DNA of 64,000 bases from Actinorhabdospora filicis. GTDB taxonomy: Bacteria; Actinomycetota; Actinomycetes; Mycobacteriales; Micromonosporaceae. The stretch lies in the NCBI RefSeq assembly GCF_030269765.1, contig NZ_BSTX01000001.1:1681370-1745369 (forward strand), read 5' to 3'. The translations under genes were made by a program, and so were the position numbers. The notes below the pieces were generated by a model that did not search any database, was not told where the DNA came from, and saw only the letters and a list, made by a program, of their open reading frames with translations. Shown piece by piece: positions 43,256 to 61,617 of this stretch. How positions within the stretch are numbered: position 1 is the stretch's first letter; each line of letters starts with the position of its first letter.

Positions 43256-43564
43256 CTACAGCTTGATCTCGATGTCGACACCGGCCGGCAGGTCGAGGCG
43301 CATCAGCGAGTCGACCGTCTTGGGCGTCGGGTCAAGGATGTCGATCAGGCGCTTGTGCGTGCGCATCTCGAAGTGCTCACGCGAGTCCTTGTACTTGTGC
43401 GGCGAACGGATCACGCAGAAGCGGTTGACCTCCGTCGGGAGCGGCACGGGCCCCGCGATGTTGGCACCGGTACGCGTAACCGTCTCGACGATCTTCCGCG
43501 CCGAGGAGTCCACGACCTCGTGGTCGTAGGCCTTGAGCCGAATGCGGATCTTCTGTCCCGCCAT
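43256..43564 (-). CDS. rpsJ: 30S ribosomal protein S10
   Basis: 102 residues. [20 protein letters not shown] and [20 protein letters not shown] are S10 hallmarks. S10 also acts in NusB-NusE antitermination. First gene of the S10 operon; the 356-nt upstream spacer should hold its promoter. Confidence 0.98.
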   Translation of the reverse strand: MAGQKIRIRLKAYDHEVVDSSARKIVETVTRTGANIAGPVPLPTEVNRFCVIRSPHKYKDSREHFEMRTHKRLIDILDPTPKTVDSLMRLDLPAGVDIEIKL

Positions 43565-43920
43565 GGTTCCTTTACTCTCATCCCACTCGTTTCAGGGCCG
43601 TTTTGTCCGGTCCCCGAGGTCGGGCGTGTCGCGTCCTCCGGACAGTCTCATCCCACGGCGAAGCCGGAGAACGAGGAGCTTTCGAACGCGGAAGGCTCTT
43701 GCGCGCCCCTTGATGCGGTGCCGGAGTCCCCTCGCCCGTATCCGATCTATTCCGGATCTGGGCGCAGACCTGCCCGTCGCCCCGCAGGGCGCAACCTGTT
43801 CATTATGCCGTACGCCGGGGAGCGATCCCAGTCCGGGGGCCACTCCCCGGCGTACGTCACACCGGAAGCGTGAGCTTTCGATGCGTGCGTTGTGGTGAAG
43901 GTCCTACTTCAGAGCCTGAA
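43565..43920. other. Spacer between tuf and rpsJ
   Basis: 356 nt without a gene. It contains the large hairpin at 43809-43856, a minus-strand CATAAT (43807-43802) that could be a -10 for the S10 operon although no good -35 accompanies it, and a 12/13-nt direct repeat (CTCATCCCAC core) at 43574-43586 and 43644-43656. The S10 operon promoter should lie here. Confidence 0.5.
43809..43856 (-). terminator. Hairpin terminator after tuf
   Basis: Perfect 13-bp arms CGTACGCCGGGGA (43809-43821) and TCCCCGGCGTACG (43844-43856) with a 22-nt loop, about 65 nt after the tuf stop on the minus strand. No T tract. It probably ends the str operon transcript. Confidence 0.7.
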
Positions 43921-45114
<1,194 letters not shown>

Positions 45115-45491
45115 TGTCGTCCTCCTGTGGACTGCTTGGATCTACGTCGATTTACCTTGGGTCACAGCCCGCCGGGTCCAAAGACCCTTCGGGCCGTGCG
45201 GGTTATGCGGTTTGACTCGCCGTCCCGGGCGGCCGGTGTCCGAGATCTCCCACGGCCGTGGTCTCCCTCGAACAAGGCTGCCCGAAACTAACGCATCGGT
45301 TCCGGCTGTCCGCCGGTGGCCTGGGTGTTCGTGACTCGTGAGGCACTCGCACCCGGCCTTGCCATGCGGCTCGTACTACGGACCCGGCACCCGGACGGAA
45401 ACCCGTCCGGGGCCGTGACTCGCTATCTACTCGCCCGTGGCCTTGGCGATACCCCGTTTCCGGATCATCTTCAAGGCCATCGTTGGAGTAA
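45115..45491. other. Spacer between fusA and tuf
   Basis: 377 nt with no full gene. It contains a duplicated copy of the 3' end of fusA (45427-45450), a 17-codon frame that runs through that copy (ATG 45480 to TAG 45427, ending IAKATGE like EF-G), and a hairpin CCCGGACGG / CCGTCCGGG (45390-45411) in the tuf leader. No Shine-Dalgarno precedes the short frame. Confidence 0.6.
45390..45411 (-). promoter_or_regulatory. Hairpin in the tuf leader
   Basis: CCCGGACGG (45390-45398) pairs with CCGTCCGGG (45403-45411) around a 4-nt loop. Located downstream of fusA and its duplicated tail, so it may end the upstream transcript or control tuf expression. Confidence 0.5.

Positions 45492-45515
<24 letters not shown>
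45427..45515 (-). repeat. 24-bp perfect direct repeat: copy of the fusA 3' end
   Basis: Positions 45427-45450 and 45492-45515 are identical over 24 bp (minus-strand text ATCGCCAAGGCCACGGGCGAG then TAG). The second copy is the real end of fusA (residues IAKATGE and stop); the first lies 65 bp downstream in the spacer. It looks like the scar of a partial tandem duplication. Confidence 0.9.
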
Positions 45516-47591
<2,076 letters not shown>

Positions 47592-47910
47592 TGTCTTGTC
47601 CTGATTCTCTAGTCGTTTACCCACTGGCCGTGCGGTCTCACCCGTGGGGCCGTGTCTTGGGGATGTGCAGTTGTGTCTTCGCCATCACCCTCGGCACGTG
47701 CCGCGCTTCAGGTGCGTGAACGCACGCGTGCCGCCGGCTCTCGCCGACGGCTCCGTGTGCCGGGTGGATCGTCTCGACCCGCCCGACGGGAGCCATTTTC
47801 CCCGGTATCGGTGGCTCCTCGCGACTGTGTTTCAGGCCGCCAGGGCCGACCACCGGGATGGGTCCGTACCGGCGACCGCTGTCGCCACCGCCGGTACGGG
47901 CCTCGGGCTC
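47592..47910. other. Spacer between rpsG and fusA
   Basis: 319 nt without a gene apart from the hairpin at 47864-47899 that follows rpsG. The remainder, GC-rich with CACGTGCC-like stretches, may carry a promoter for fusA; I could not identify one with confidence. Confidence 0.4.
47864..47899 (-). terminator. Hairpin after rpsG
   Basis: Perfect 11-bp arms CCGTACCGGCG (47864-47874) and CGCCGGTACGG (47889-47899) with a 14-nt loop, starting 11 nt after the rpsG stop. No T tract; a partial terminator or processing site. Confidence 0.65.
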
Positions 47911-48381
47911 CTACCAGCGGTAGTGAGCGAACGCCTTGTTCGACTCGGCCATCTTGTGGGTGTCCTCGCGGCGCTTGACCGCGGCACCGAGGCCGTTGCT
48001 GGCGTCCAGCAGCTCGTTCATGAGCCGCTCGGTCATGGTCTTCTCGCGACGGGCGCGGGAGAACTGGACCAGCCAGCGCAGCCCGAGCGTGGTGGCGCGG
48101 GCGGGACGGACGTCGACCGGCACCTGGTAGGTCGCGCCACCGACACGGCGGCTGCGGACCTCAAGGGCGGGCTTGACGTTGTCGAGGGCGCGCTTGAGCG
48201 TGACGACCGGGTCGGTCTCGGTCTTGCCACGGGTGCCCTCAAGGGCGGTGTAGACGATGCGCTCGGCGAGCTGGCGCTTACCGCGCACCAGCACCTTGTT
48301 GATGAGCTGCGTCACCAGAACCGAGTGGTAAACGGGGTCCGCGGCGAGCGGGCGGCGCGGAGCAGGGCCTTTACGAGGCAT
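47911..48381 (-). CDS. rpsG: 30S ribosomal protein S7
   Basis: 156 residues, usual length. [20 protein letters not shown] start, [20 protein letters not shown] and the C-terminal [15 protein letters not shown]7 nucleates the 30S head and contacts E-site tRNA. 2 nt after rpsL. Confidence 0.98.
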   Translation of the reverse strand: MPRKGPAPRRPLAADPVYHSVLVTQLINKVLVRGKRQLAERIVYTALEGTRGKTETDPVVTLKRALDNVKPALEVRSRRVGGATYQVPVDVRPARATTLGLRWLVQFSRARREKTMTERLMNELLDASNGLGAAVKRREDTHKMAESNKAFAHYRW

Positions 48382-48383
48382 TG

Positions 48384-48758
48384 TTAGCTCTTCTCCTTCT
48401 TCGCGCCGTAGCGGCTGCGGGCCTGCTTGCGGTCACGGACACCCTGGGTGTCGAGCGATCCACGGACGATCTTGTAGCGGACACCCGGAAGGTCCTTAAC
48501 ACGGCCGCCGCGCACGAGCACGATCGAGTGCTCCTGCAGGTTGTGGCCGACGCCGGGGATGTAGGCGGTCACCTCGAAGCCGCTCATGAGGCGGACACGC
48601 GCGACCTTCCGCAGGGCGGAGTTCGGCTTCTTCGGGGTGGTGGTGTACACACGCGTGCACACGCCGCGTCGCTGAGGGCAGCCCTTCAGCGCAGGTGTCT
48701 TGCTCTTGCTGACCTTGGCCTTGCGGCCCTTTCGGACCAGCTGCTGGATCGTTGGCAC
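48384..48758 (-). CDS. rpsL: 30S ribosomal protein S12
   Basis: 124 residues. [15 protein letters not shown] at GTG 48758 is the conserved start. The decoding-centre residues [16 protein letters not shown] and [19 protein letters not shown] are wild type at both Lys positions linked to streptomycin resistance (K43 and K88 in E. coli numbering). S12 monitors codon-anticodon pairing. First gene of the str operon; its usual upstream neighbour rpoC is 5 kb away. Confidence 0.97.
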   Translation of the reverse strand: MPTIQQLVRKGRKAKVSKSKTPALKGCPQRRGVCTRVYTTTPKKPNSALRKVARVRLMSGFEVTAYIPGVGHNLQEHSIVLVRGGRVKDLPGVRYKIVRGSLDTQGVRDRKQARSRYGAKKEKS

Positions 48759-49262
48759 CGGGTTTCCCGTCTCCTTTGTGGCTCCTCTTGGCATCCCGTT
48801 CGCCGGAGCCGAGCCGTCTTCTCCTGGTTATTTCGATATCGCTTGGTGTGCGTGCTCTTGTCCGTCCCCCGCGCTCGGGCGTGTCGCCTTCGCACATCTC
48901 AAACCGAGCGGGTCTGAGCATCTGGGGGTACGCCGCTCCGAAGCGGAGCGCGCACGGCCCGGACCGGCGGCTTGGGGACCTTGAGTCCCAAAGCGCATGG
49001 TCCAAGCGCTGACTGAAGCCTACCTACCATAGACATGCCAGGTCGCGGCGGACCCGGGTTCGACCGGAGACGTGCCCGGTCTCACCATGTGAGTTCGGGC
49101 GGTCGCTTCCGGTGCCGCCGGTCCGCCGACGCGGTTTCAGTCCGCAGACAGATCTCGCCTGCCGGGATTCCCACGCGGTTCCTCCCGGAGGGCGGCCCCG
49201 CCTGAGCGAGAGCACACCGCCGACCAGGATAGCCCGTCCGGCGTGCCGTCATCCACAGGGGG
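48759..49262. other. Spacer upstream of rpsL, likely str promoter region
   Basis: 504 nt between rpsL and the 281-aa membrane protein gene on the same strand. I see no convincing gene. A small hairpin CGCTCCG-AAG-CGGAGCG lies at 48934-48950. The str operon promoter should be here; minus-strand TATGGT near 49027-49032 is a possible -10 with no clear -35. Confidence 0.4.
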
Positions 49263-50108
49263 TCACCGCGGGGCGGGGCTCTTGCTCACTCCGTGAGTGG
49301 GGATGACCGTCGGGTCCATCGGGCCGTTGTCGCCGCCGTTCCCGGTCGAGAGCGCGGCCACCACCAGGAACATCAGGATGGTCAGGAACAGCCCGGCCCC
49401 GCTGATCACCATCCCGGTGATCGCCGTGCCGCGCCCGGTGTACTCGCCGTTCGACAGGCGCACCTGGCGCAGGCCGATGAAGGACAGCACCAGGCCCATG
49501 CCGCCCAGGAAGACCGCCAGGACGGTGAACGCGATGCCGAAGACCGCGTCCCGGAACGCCACCCCCGCGCACAGCACCGCCACGGCGGTGAGGATCGCGG
49601 CCGACCCGGCCAGCACTCCCCCGATGGCCGGCCCGGAGTGGATCGGCTTGATCTGCGGCAGCATCAGCTGGTACCCGGCCGGTCCCGGCTGCAACTGCCC
49701 GGTGTAGCCGTAGGGCATCTGCGGACGCCCGATGCGCGGCGGCACCGGCGTCGGCGCGCCCATCGGCTGCCTGACCACCGGCTGCGGCGCGGGCTGCGGC
49801 GGCTGGACCGGCGGCAGCAGCGGCTCGGGCCGGTAGGCGGGCGGCACGATCGGCGCGCCCCGGAAGTCGGGCCCCGGGATCGCCGTCACCGGCGCGTCCT
49901 CCACGGGCCCGTCGTCGAAGAAGGGCCGGGCGCCGCGGTCGGCGGGCGGGCGCGTGGCACCGGGCTCGCCGTTGTCCCAGCTCGGCTGCGCGGGCTCATG
50001 GACGGGGGGACGCGTCGCCCCGGGCTCACCGCCGGGCCAGACCGGCTCGCCATTGCCGCCCGGCGCGGCCCAGCCGCCGGTCTCCTCACGACGTTCCTGC
50101 TCGCTCAC
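49263..50108 (-). CDS. Pro-rich membrane protein, DUF4190-like
   Basis: 281 residues. Residues 1-150 are Pro/Gly/Glu-rich and disordered, with a repeated GEPGATRPP unit (two copies near residues 27 and 47). Three membrane helices follow (about 165-190, 192-215 and 238-262), with a GLRQVRLSNGEYTGRGTAIT loop between helices 2 and 3, typical of DUF4190-like small membrane domains. Function unknown. The upstream 118-aa membrane protein gene is 7 nt away, so they form an operon. Confidence 0.65.
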   Translation of the reverse strand: MSEQERREETGGWAAPGGNGEPVWPGGEPGATRPPVHEPAQPSWDNGEPGATRPPADRGARPFFDDGPVEDAPVTAIPGPDFRGAPIVPPAYRPEPLLPPVQPPQPAPQPVVRQPMGAPTPVPPRIGRPQMPYGYTGQLQPGPAGYQLMLPQIKPIHSGPAIGGVLAGSAAILTAVAVLCAGVAFRDAVFGIAFTVLAVFLGGMGLVLSFIGLRQVRLSNGEYTGRGTAITGMVISGAGLFLTILMFLVVAALSTGNGGDNGPMDPTVIPTHGVSKSPAPR

Positions 50109-50115
50109 CGGCAGC

Positions 50116-50472
50116 TCAATCCACGTTCGAAGGGAAGTCGGCGGTCCCGCCCGGCGAACCGCCCACCCGCACGGCCAGCCAGACGACCACCCCGAGCAGG
50201 ACCGCGCCCAGCGCGATGAGCAGGGCCAGCCGGGCCAGGAACCGCCCGCGCCGGACCTTCACGCTGCCGGTCAGGAAGCCCTTGGAGGCCAGGATCTCCG
50301 CCTCGGCCTCACCGGCCAGGCGCAACGCGAGGATCGCGGGCACCACCCCGCCGATGAACGGCGCGGTGATCACCCCGACGATCGCCAGCCCGAACGCCGT
50401 CGCCGCCTTCGTCGAGGGCACGGGGTCGGGATCGCGCGGATCGCGAATCTCACCGAGGGCCTGCTGCTGCAC
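50116..50472 (-). CDS. Small membrane protein, unknown function
   Basis: 118 residues, start GTG 50472. Two hydrophobic segments (about 27-50 and 80-102) enclose a basic cytoplasmic-type loop GSVKVRRGRFLARL, with AATAFGLAIVGVITAPFIGG reminiscent of DUF4190 helices. No motif of known function. Transcribed just before the Pro-rich membrane protein. Confidence 0.6.
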   Translation of the reverse strand: MQQQALGEIRDPRDPDPVPSTKAATAFGLAIVGVITAPFIGGVVPAILALRLAGEAEAEILASKGFLTGSVKVRRGRFLARLALLIALGAVLLGVVVWLAVRVGGSPGGTADFPSNVD

Positions 50473-50533
50473 CCCACCATCATGCCCTCCCGGGGAGGAA
50501 CGGGCGCCGACGGGAGGTTTTTCCCTCGCCGGT

Positions 50534-50974
50534 TCAGCAGTCCCCCTCGTAGTACAGGTTCACGCCCCGCCAGCCCCCGTCGTGTTCCCTCATCACCACC
50601 GCCACGCGCTGCTCGGGCTTGTCGGCCGGATCGGCCGGCTCGCCGTCCCGCAGCTCACGCCGTCCGTCGTAGTCGACGCAGGCCGTCACCCGGTACCCGC
50701 CGCCGGTGACCTCCTCCTCGGCCACGACCCGGCGGGCGACCTCGCCCCGGACGGCGCCCCCGGCCGCGGCCCGCTCGGCGATCACCCGCCGCAGCGTGGT
50801 CAGCAGCGGGTCGGCGGCCACGACCAGGTCCGGATCGCCCGCCCGCTCGGCGCGTCCCCAGGCGACCCAGAACTCCTCGTACCCGGACGACAGCCCGGCC
50901 GGAGGGGACGCGGCCCGCGGCGCCGGGCCGCCGCATCCGGCCAGCGCCAGGAGGGTCACCACCAGCCATTTCAT
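50534..50974 (-). CDS. Putative lipoprotein (146 aa)
   Basis: 146 residues. MKWLVVTLLALAGC is a lipoprotein signal peptide with lipobox LALAGC, so Cys14 would be lipidated and the protein held on the outer face of the membrane. The mature part has a helical region and a beta-rich end (YRVTACVDYDGRRELRDGEP, RGVNLYYEGDC) with two Cys. Its ATG overlaps the stop of the larger lipoprotein gene (ATGA). No function is known. Confidence 0.65.
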   Translation of the reverse strand: MKWLVVTLLALAGCGGPAPRAASPPAGLSSGYEEFWVAWGRAERAGDPDLVVAADPLLTTLRRVIAERAAAGGAVRGEVARRVVAEEEVTGGGYRVTACVDYDGRRELRDGEPADPADKPEQRVAVVMREHDGGWRGVNLYYEGDC

Positions 50975-51756
50975 GTCGCCGCCCGCGCCTTCGCCAGCTG
51001 CGCGTCCTGGCCCCGCCGGACCGCGTCGAGCTCGGCGGCGTGCCCGGCGGCCAGCCGCTCCTGGTAGGCGCCGACCAGGCCGCGCCAGGTCGCGGGCAGG
51101 CCCACCGCGTCCTTGCAGGCGACGTCGGCGGTGGCCAGGGACCGCTCGACGTCGGTGACCGCCTCGGGCCAGTACTGCCACTGCGCCTCGGCGGGCTCGG
51201 CGTAGCGGTGGCCCCGGCCGGACATGCACGCGCTCCACGCGTCGAGGGCCGCTCTCCCCCGCTCGTCGGCGTGTGCGCCGTCCTCCGCCTCGCCCGCCAG
51301 CCGCGAGACGATGGACGTGTCGGGCCCGGCCAGCGCCCGCCGCGCCTCACCGGCGCAGCCCCCGTCCGGAACGCCGGCGGGCGCGGTCTCCCCGGGCATG
51401 GGACCGGCGTAGGCGACGCGCACCGCACGGTCGGTGGTGGACAGGCGCTCGCGCAGCCGCGGCGGCGGGCGGTACCCGTACTCGGCGGCGTGCGCGGCGT
51501 CCAGGAGGCCGATCGACAGGCCCGACTCCCACGGCCTGGCCGCCGGGACCGGGTCGGGCGCCCAGTCGTGGCCGAGCCGCGCCATGCACCGCGCGGTCAG
51601 GCCGTCGACGGCGGCGGCGATCTCCGGGGCGGGACGGAAGGCGTCCAGCGGGAGGGCGGCGGCCGCGTCCAGCGGCACCGGCCCGGCGCCCCCGCCGCAC
51701 GCGGCGAATACCGGCAGCACCAGCGCCGACAGCAGGATTTCCCTGAATGGCTTCAT
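50971..51756 (-). CDS. Putative lipoprotein (261 aa)
   Basis: 261 residues. MKPFREILLSALVLPVFAAC is a lipoprotein signal with lipobox VFAAC. The mature protein is helical and contains five further Cys and recurring W and Y residues (LTARCMARLGHDW, SACMSGRGHRYAEP, ADVACKDAVGLP). It resembles small actinobacterial lipoproteins of unknown function with CM-x-x-x-G patterns. First gene of the two-gene lipoprotein set. Confidence 0.65.
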   Translation of the reverse strand: MKPFREILLSALVLPVFAACGGGAGPVPLDAAAALPLDAFRPAPEIAAAVDGLTARCMARLGHDWAPDPVPAARPWESGLSIGLLDAAHAAEYGYRPPPRLRERLSTTDRAVRVAYAGPMPGETAPAGVPDGGCAGEARRALAGPDTSIVSRLAGEAEDGAHADERGRAALDAWSACMSGRGHRYAEPAEAQWQYWPEAVTDVERSLATADVACKDAVGLPATWRGLVGAYQERLAAGHAAELDAVRRGQDAQLAKARAAT

Positions 51757-51949
51757 TATCCCTCCCCGCGTAACATTGGCTTACCCGAGGCGTCATAAAA
51801 GCGTCTGGAAATGAGCGATGACCTCGCCGAATTCCCTCGTTGCGCAATGGGCAAAAATCTCGGCTCCCGATCTGTGCACGCATCTACCCTGCGCGAAATA
51901 CCGGGCGAAACGGGTACGCGCGAACGACGTCAACGCGCACCCGTCCCGA

Positions 51950-52264
51950 TCAGCACGGGCCGATCCCGCCCGTCCAGGTGATGACCGAGTCGTGCGAGTA
52001 TCCGGTGACACCCGTCTTCAGGTTGGTGTGGTAGTTCCATTCCCCGACGTAGCAGTACACGTTGGCGCCATCGCCGCGGTAGCCCAGGCCGTCCGGCCCG
52101 CCCCACCCCGGGTTGTGCCAGATCCTGGCCCCGTCGGCGGTGTAGTCGCCCGGATTCGCCGAGACCACCGGCGCCGCCACGACCATGCCCATGACCGCGA
52201 TGCCCGCCACCGCCAGGGCCTTCAGGCCCCACATACCGCGGCGGAAATTGAACGGTTTACGCAT
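51950..52264 (-). CDS. Small secreted protein
   Basis: 104 residues. MRKPFNFRRGMWGLKALAVA begins a signal peptide with cleavage near APVVSAN (residue 35), leaving a mature 70-residue protein with two Cys (VYCYVGEWNY and GIGPC), many Gly, Tyr and Trp, and a beta-strand pattern. It resembles SH3-like or small beta-barrel secreted peptides of actinobacteria. GGGGAGGAG lies upstream of ATG 52264. No family is assigned. Confidence 0.6.
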   Translation of the reverse strand: MRKPFNFRRGMWGLKALAVAGIAVMGMVVAAPVVSANPGDYTADGARIWHNPGWGGPDGLGYRGDGANVYCYVGEWNYHTNLKTGVTGYSHDSVITWTGGIGPC

Positions 52265-52519
52265 TAGCCGCTCCTCCCCTTGAGTGCTCCTTGCGTGAAC
52301 GTTCGGGGACGGGTGGCGCCTGTTCCGAAACCGCATGTCCGGCCGCGTGCGCGGCCCGTTCCCAAGGGCCAACCTACGCACGCCCGATCGGCCAATTCAA
52401 GGGCAAACAGCGGCATTGACGACTTCCCGCCAAGTGGGTGACTATTGCGCAGCGCGAGCGAGATGTGACATCCTGCGAATGACATCCCGACCCACCCGAA
52501 CCCCTAGGGGGACTTTGCC

Positions 52520-52744
52520 ATGGCGGAAAGGGCAGGTCAGCGGCCCAACTCGCGGCAGCTGAGGATCTTGCTCCTGATGCATGACGGATACACCGATCAG
52601 CAGATCGCCGACGAGCTCTACCTGGGAATGCGCACGGTCGAGCGCGAGATCAACCGCCTCATGCGAATGTCCGGAAGCCGATCGAGGTTCACCCTGGGCG
52701 CCGCCGCGACCCGCCTGGGCTGGCTGGGCGCCGCGACGCACTGA
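52520..52744 (+). CDS. HTH-only LuxR-type regulator (74 aa)
   Basis: 74 residues. The whole protein is a LuxR/GerE-type helix-turn-helix: LRILLLMHDGYTDQQIADEL, then MRTVEREINRLMRMSG, and ends in a hydrophobic helix TLGAAATRLGWLG. There is no receiver or ligand domain, and it lacks the usual N-terminal LTPRE. It is homologous to the 99-aa protein at 53503, which shares the SRFALGAEAA-type ending. Such orphan HTH proteins are seen near sporulation or secretion genes. Confidence 0.7.
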   Translation: MAERAGQRPNSRQLRILLLMHDGYTDQQIADELYLGMRTVEREINRLMRMSGSRSRFTLGAAATRLGWLGAATH

Positions 52745-53029
52745 GACGACCCCGCACCGACCCGCAAGAACCCGCAGCACACCGACCGCCGCCACCGGCC
52801 GGACCCGGCACGCGCACCCGCCGCCGGGAATGCGGACCCATCGGGACGCCGGATGCCCGCGCGCCCGATCACCGCGCGGATCCCCGCCACGGATCCGCCG
52901 CACCGGGATCAACGACGACCCGCAGCGCGCGCGGGCGGCTCATGCTGCCCGCGCGCGGGGCCCGTCCAGCACACGGCGACTCCCCGCCACACCGCGTCCG
53001 CGGCCCCCTGCGCGCCTTCAAGAACCACG

Positions 53030-53152
53030 CTCGACGTGATCGTGGCCGTGACCGTCATCGAGGCCGGCGTGGACGTCCCGAACGCGACGATGATGGTCAT
53101 CCTGGACGCCGACCGCTTCGGGGTGTCCCGGCTCCACAGGCTGCGCGGCCGG
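53030..53152 (+). pseudogene. recG helicase remnant
   Basis: A 40-codon stretch, 53033-53152, reads [20 protein letters not shown] then [20 protein letters not shown]. This is the RecG motif V-VI region (family: [19 protein letters not shown], then VI-x-DADRFGLSQLHQLRGRVGRG) with few substitutions. After LRGR it reads AVPAGRR and not VGRG, and the rest of the helicase is absent on both sides. So it is a decayed or inserted fragment, not a gene. Confidence 0.8.
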
Positions 53153-53177
53153 GCCGTGCCCGCTGGCCGGCGAGGCC

Positions 53178-53246
53178 CTGGCCTCCTGGCCTCCTGGCCT
53201 CCTGGCCTCCTGGCCTCCTGGCCTCCTGGCCTCCTGGCCTCCTGGC
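53178..53246. repeat. Octanucleotide tandem repeat CTGGCCTC x 8
   Basis: Eight perfect tandem copies of CTGGCCTC at 53178-53241 and a 5-nt partial copy. Because 8 is not a multiple of 3, changes in copy number would shift any frame crossing it. It lies 26 nt after the recG fragment. Confidence 0.95.
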
Positions 53247-53502
53247 GAGCATCGCCACACCCGGCGATACCCCCGCCGCGGCGCCCCGAAACGCGCTCCA
53301 GCTCGGCGTCTTCCCGCCACGCTCCCCCGCCCCGGCCCCACCTTCATCCCGCTTCTGACGCAAACCCGACCGTTCCTCCCGTTGCCACAGTGAATATCCG
53401 TCTTGCCCCACCCTCACTCGCGTGGCATCATCCACCCTGCGGTGGGGAAGCACCGGCGGCACCGCTCGCCGTCCGGTCGTCGCGGGATACGGGGTGAGGA
53501 GC

Positions 53503-53802
53503 ATGTCGGCTGATCCCGGCCTATACGGGAACCTGCACGAACACCGGGAAATGCATCGGGACAACAGAATCCGGCCGGAGAACTCCCGGCCGCGCACCAG
53601 GCGCGGTCCGGACCGCCTCAACGAACGGCAGACGCACATCGTCACGCTGCTCGCGGAGGGCGCCTCCGACGTACAGATCGCACGTCGCCTGTACATCGGC
53701 CAGCGCACGGTCCAGCGGGAGGTCGCGTCCTTGATGTCGCAGGTGGGGGCGGCGTCGAGATTCGCGCTGGGAGCGGAGGCGGCCCTGCGGGGCTGGCTCT
53801 GA
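53503..53802 (+). CDS. HTH-only LuxR-type regulator (99 aa)
   Basis: 99 residues; ATG 53503 follows GAGGAG. Residues 35-95 are a LuxR-type HTH: LNERQTHIVTLLAEGASDVQ, then IARRLYIGQRTVQREVASLM, a hydrophobic end SRFALGAEAALRGWL. The N-terminal 35 residues are polar and His/Arg-rich. It is a paralogue of the 74-aa protein at 52520. The gene is convergent with rpoC and the bidirectional terminator lies just beyond its end. Confidence 0.72.
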   Translation: MSADPGLYGNLHEHREMHRDNRIRPENSRPRTRRGPDRLNERQTHIVTLLAEGASDVQIARRLYIGQRTVQREVASLMSQVGAASRFALGAEAALRGWL

Positions 53803-53820
53803 CCCAGGGGACTCACGACG

Positions 53821-53855
53821 AAAAAAGGCCCCCCTCCCGTGCTGGGAGGGGGGCC
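53821..53855 (-). terminator. Intrinsic terminator of rpoBC
   Basis: On the minus strand a perfect 12-bp stem GGCCCCCCTCCC / GGGAGGGGGGCC with a 5-nt loop is followed by six T (A run at 53821-53826). It begins 11 nt after the rpoC stop. It shows that rpoBC are not co-transcribed with rpsL here. Confidence 0.95.
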
Positions 53856-53865
53856 TCAAACGTGC

Positions 53866-57756
<3,891 letters not shown>

Positions 57757-57805
57757 TTGGTTTCAATCCCCTTGTTGTTGCTAGCACTGTCTATGGGGTC
57801 TTGGC

Positions 57806-57834
57806 GGGAGCCGCCAGCCGAAGCGGCGGCTCCC
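57806..57834 (-). promoter_or_regulatory. Hairpin between rpoB and rpoC
   Basis: GGGAGCCGCC (57806-57815) pairs perfectly with GGCGGCTCCC (57825-57834), 9-nt loop, 11 nt after the rpoB stop. No T run; perhaps an RNA-stability or processing element. Confidence 0.65.
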
Positions 57835-57845
57835 ATCGATCTGAC

Positions 57846-61283
<3,438 letters not shown>

Positions 61284-61585
61284 GATGCGTCCTTCCGAGG
61301 ACCTGTGTTGCAACGGCCGTTTAGCGCGCACCCCACACGACCCGTGTCAAACCGGCCGTCTTATCAACGGAGACGCCAAGGCGAAACGAAGACGCTCTTC
61401 GAATCGGACAAATGCGTCCAGAAGTCGCGATAAGCGGACAGGTCCCCACGAGTTCAGTAGCGAGAGGGCAGCGCAAACTAGCAGTGTAGCCGAAGCACAG
61501 ACAACTGTCCAGGCGCCCCTTTGAACCCCCAGGCGGACGCCTCTTGGAACAAGTGTGGCCACGCGTGGTGGCGTTGTCTGCGCAT

Positions 61586-61617
61586 AGCTTGCCTTGACGG
61601 AGGTCACGTCGTCAAGG
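61586..61617 (-). promoter_or_regulatory. rpoB: Possible rpoB promoter with an inverted repeat
   Basis: CCTTGACG (61592-61599) and CGTCAAGG (61610-61617) form a perfect inverted repeat separated by 10 nt. The minus-strand copy provides TTGACG (61615-61610) as a -35, with CAAGCT (61591-61586) as a -10 after an 18-bp spacer. The transcript would have a leader of about 300 nt before rpoB. A factor binding the inverted repeat would cover the promoter. Confidence 0.45.

Larger units (their letters stand above)
52745..53502. other. Spacer with a recG relic and an octamer tandem repeat
   Basis: 758 nt between the two HTH genes. Most is unusually C- and CG-rich and no complete gene is seen. It contains a fragment of the RecG helicase (53030-53152) followed closely by an 8-bp tandem repeat (53178-53246). 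The shared features suggest a rearrangement site. Confidence 0.55.

Noticed and set aside
47592..47624. Longer EF-G start at GTG 47624
   Set aside because: No ribosome binding site there; GTG 47591 has AGGAC and gives the family length.
49249..49259. A possible further DnaA box near CATCCACAG
   Set aside because: It reads TCATCCACA, with mismatches to TTATCCACA/TTGTCCACA, and stands alone.
61347..61607. 86-codon minus-strand frame upstream of rpoB with one hydrophobic stretch
   Set aside because: It starts inside the proposed rpoB promoter, lacks a ribosome binding site, and has no recognised motif; more likely rpoB leader.
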